Assembly: GCF_027497995.1 (NCBI RefSeq)
Contig: NZ_JAODBT010000001.1
Span: 248,001 to 312,000, forward strand
DNA length: 64,000 nucleotides
Direction: 5' to 3'
Source of the DNA: Stenotrophomonas sp. Iso1
GTDB lineage: Bacteria > Pseudomonadota > Gammaproteobacteria > Xanthomonadales > Xanthomonadaceae
The position numbers and the translations under genes were made by a program. Below the pieces are notes generated by a model. That model saw only the letters and a list, made by a program, of their open reading frames with translations, made no database searches and was not told the DNA's origin. Below, piece after piece: positions 61,848 through 64,000 of this stretch. Numbering within the stretch: the first letter of the stretch is position 1; the number at the start of each line of letters is the position of its first letter.

Positions 61848-64000
61848 TTAGCTGGGGATGCGCCCTCGCAGTGCGTCGCGGCTGGTCTGGCCCAGGATGT
61901 CGAACTGGGCTTTCAACTCTGCGATGTTGCGGTCCTGCAGCAGTTGCTCCATGTGTGCGCACAGACTGGCTACTTCCATCTCATGCACCAGGGCAAAGGC
62001 GCCGCGAATCGAGTGCAACTGTTCGGCGATGCGCTGCACGCGCAGGGCAGCATCCGCTGCGTCGGGGGAAAGCGCCCATTTCTCCACGAGGGTATCCAGC
62101 GCCGTCAGCGAGTTCTCCAGGGCTTCGCTCAGGGCGCTGTGGACGCTGGCGGGCAGCGGTCCGAGCGAAAGATCGGGAGGTGAAACCCGGTCGCTTGCTG
62201 GGCGGTGGCCTCGCAGGTGGTGGTCCAGCGTGCGCGCCAGCGTCCCCAGCAGCACCGGCTTGACCAGCACCTGGTCGATACCGGCCTCGATGCACAGTTC
62301 CCTATCCCGCTCGGAGGCATAGGCGGTGATGGCGATGATGGGTGCCCGCAGGCCTTGGCCGCGCAGACAACGTGCCAGCGTGCGGCCGTCCATGTCCGGC
62401 ATGTTGAGGTCGGTGAATACCAGATCGTAGACAGACGCTGCCTGCAGTGCGACGGCTTCTGCCGCCCGGGTGGCGGTATCGCAGGAATGGCCCAGTGCAT
62501 TCAACTGCAGGCGCATCAGCTCGCAGTTGGCTGGATGGTCGTCCACCATGAGGATGCGCGCGGATGCCGAAAGTTCGGGATAGTCCTGTGCTGCGACGGC
62601 GGTGGGCTCAACGGCAGTGGCCGACGGCAGCGGCAGCATCACCATGAAGGTGCTGCCTTTACCCAGCTCGCTGTGGACGGTGATGCTGCCATGCATGAGA
62701 TCCGTCAGGCGACGACACAACGCCAGCCCCAGACCACTGCCGCCATAGCGACGGGCGATGGTGGCATTAGCCTGGGCAAAGCTCTGAAAAAGGCCGGCCT
62801 GCTGTTGGGCGGTCATGCCGATGCCGGTGTCGCTGACACCTATCACCACGGACGATTCAGGCTGGTTGTCGTCCTGCAGATACACCTCCAGCAGCACATC
62901 GCCGTGGTCGGTGAATTTGATCGCATTGCCCACCAGGTTGTAGATGATCTGCCGTATGCGCGTGGGGTCGCCGAGGTACGCCGGTGCGAGCGCGTCATCG
63001 ATGCTCAGATCCAGCTGCAGGCCCTTTGCCTGTGCTACCGGCAGGAAGAACGCCACCGTTTCCTGGATGAGCGTGGACAGATCGAAGCGGATCGTTTCGA
63101 TGGTCATCTGCCCGGACTCGACCTTCGAGAAATCGAGGATGTCGTTGATGATGCCCAGCAACGTGGACGACGACGATGACACCGTGTGCAGCTGCTGCAG
63201 CTGCGCGTCGGACAGTGGCGTGCGTTCCAGCAGTTCAAGGTTGCCCAGGATGGTGTTGAGCGGTGTACGGATTTCGTGGCTCATGGTCGCAAGGAACGCC
63301 GATTTCGCATGATTGGCGGCGTCGGCAGCCTGCCGTGCCTGCTCCAGCTCATGTTGGGTTTTCTTGCGCAGCGTGATGTCCTTGAAGTTGCACAACAGCA
63401 CATCGTTGCCCTGGTACTTGGTGTGCACACTGCTGACCAGCAGGTCGCAACTGGAGCCATCCTCCAGCGCCAGCTGGAACTCCTGCTCGCTGTGGTCGTC
63501 GGGGCTGTGCGCGCTGCCGCCGAACAACGCCAGGAGCCGTGTATGCAATGGCGGGTCGCTGTGCCGAGCCTCCTCGGCATAACCGCGCATTGCGGCGTTC
63601 TGCAGCAGAACGTCGCCGCTGGAAACGGACAACAACGCCAGTCCGAACGGTGCCGTTGTCACCATGGTGCGGTTGAGGTCCTCGCTTTCGGCAATGCGTT
63701 GCGAGCGTGCAAAGGCAGGCCTGAATACCTTTCGGTCAATGAACAGCAGGCCGCCCCAGACAAAGCCGATCACCAGCAACATGGCGCCCACGTAACCAAG
63801 CTGGCGTGGCCACAGCTCGGCCAGAATCGTGCGCCACGAAAACGCGTGCACCAGCTTCCAGCCGGCAGGGTTAATGCCGTCGCTGACGACGAAATAGCCG
63901 TCGTGGTAATTCAAGGTTGCCGGAGCGGCACCTGCCAACGTACCGGCGATGCGCAGCACCTCGGTCTGCGTATCCACCGGGGCAGTGCCCAGCAGCAGCG
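61848..64000 (-). CDS. Hybrid sensor histidine kinase with receiver and Hpt domains, 5' end outside window
   Basis: More than 717 residues are visible and the frame continues past the right edge. Order: end of a periplasmic sensor segment, a membrane helix (YVGAMLLVIGFVWGGLLFI), a PAS domain, HisKA with FLATMSHEIRTPLN (phospho-His), HATPase with IIYNLVGNAIKF, VSDTGIGM and GGSGLGLALC, a receiver with phospho-Asp in DLVFTDLNMPDMDG and VKPV lysine, and a C-terminal Hpt-like domain with the histidine in EQLHSIRGAF. It is a BvgS/EvgS-like phosphorelay kinase. The signal and partner regulator are not visible. Confidence 0.92.
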   Translation of the reverse strand, partial: LLLGTAPVDTQTEVLRIAGTLAGAAPATLNYHDGYFVVSDGINPAGWKLVHAFSWRTILAELWPRQLGYVGAMLLVIGFVWGGLLFIDRKVFRPAFARSQRIAESEDLNRTMVTTAPFGLALLSVSSGDVLLQNAAMRGYAEEARHSDPPLHTRLLALFGGSAHSPDDHSEQEFQLALEDGSSCDLLVSSVHTKYQGNDVLLCNFKDITLRKKTQHELEQARQAADAANHAKSAFLATMSHEIRTPLNTILGNLELLERTPLSDAQLQQLHTVSSSSSTLLGIINDILDFSKVESGQMTIETIRFDLSTLIQETVAFFLPVAQAKGLQLDLSIDDALAPAYLGDPTRIRQIIYNLVGNAIKFTDHGDVLLEVYLQDDNQPESSVVIGVSDTGIGMTAQQQAGLFQSFAQANATIARRYGGSGLGLALCRRLTDLMHGSITVHSELGKGSTFMVMLPLPSATAVEPTAVAAQDYPELSASARILMVDDHPANCELMRLQLNALGHSCDTATRAAEAVALQAASVYDLVFTDLNMPDMDGRTLARCLRGQGLRAPIIAITAYASERDRELCIEAGIDQVLVKPVLLGTLARTLDHHLRGHRPASDRVSPPDLSLGPLPASVHSALSEALENSLTALDTLVEKWALSPDAADAALRVQRIAEQLHSIRGAFALVHEMEVASLCAHMEQLLQDRNIAELKAQFDILGQTSRDALRGRIPS

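Overview
The window is one contiguous piece of a GC-rich gammaproteobacterial chromosome, almost certainly family Xanthomonadaceae (Xanthomonas, Stenotrophomonas, Pseudoxanthomonas or a close relative). The evidence is a xanthomonadin-type aryl polyene pigment cluster with a XanB2-like chorismatase, an sX13-like small RNA just downstream of polA, a CIO-type cytochrome bd oxidase, and interspersed GC-rich palindromes of the kind common in this family. The genus cannot be fixed from the sequence alone. The pigment cluster has no halogenase inside the window, which is unlike classical brominating Xanthomonas. No tRNA, rRNA, CRISPR array, phage or insertion sequence was seen, so the region reads as core chromosome.

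Layout. 1-2508: end of a heavy-metal RND pump (CzcA/CusA family) and a short CDF-like cation transporter. 2579-3898: a secreted hypothetical protein, then rpmB-rpmG with a good promoter and a strong terminator. 4054-10185: an FAD/NAD(P) protein, a rhombotarget lipoprotein with its rhombosortase, uvrD, a small phosphatase-like protein and a universal stress protein. 10507-15596: a DUF2782 lipoprotein, polA, the sX13-like RNA, a DUF421 protein and hemF. 15627-20743: a two-gene unit for a cysteine-rich secreted protein and a membrane protein, an apparently frameshifted NUDIX hydrolase, and an S9 (DPP-IV-like) peptidase. 21038-23444: cioA-cioB.

23664-35544 is the pigment cluster. XanB2 makes hydroxybenzoate from chorismate, and the XanA2-like ligase loads it onto the acyl carrier protein XanC. 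A ketosynthase with a chain-length-factor partner, FabG, and two hotdog dehydratases (ApeI- and ApeP-like) build the polyene. An LpxL-like acyltransferase and a GT2 glycosyltransferase probably attach the pigment to its carrier, while a LolA-like periplasmic protein and an MMPL exporter move it to the outer membrane. Most of the forward genes overlap or nearly touch, as expected for one operon. The ketosynthase, chain-length factor and glycosyltransferase form a second overlapping operon on the other strand.

35761-45994: YcgL overlapping a giant membrane-anchored ankyrin protein, a KefC-type antiporter, MgtE, and a Pat-like acyl-CoA synthetase/GNAT fusion. 46074-53632: an alpha/beta hydrolase, two aldo/keto reductases, a divergent MFS/LysR pair with a likely operator, a repeat-rich stretch with a composite hexanucleotide microsatellite, an exported methyltransferase-like protein and rluE. 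53858-64000: a small membrane protein, hrpB, tatD, panE, an ABC-2 exporter, ferredoxin-NADP reductase and the 3' part of a hybrid sensor kinase that runs off the window.

At least five housekeeping genes (4054, uvrD, polA, hemF, hrpB) have a -10-like hexamer only 6-7 nt before the start codon, which suggests leaderless transcripts.
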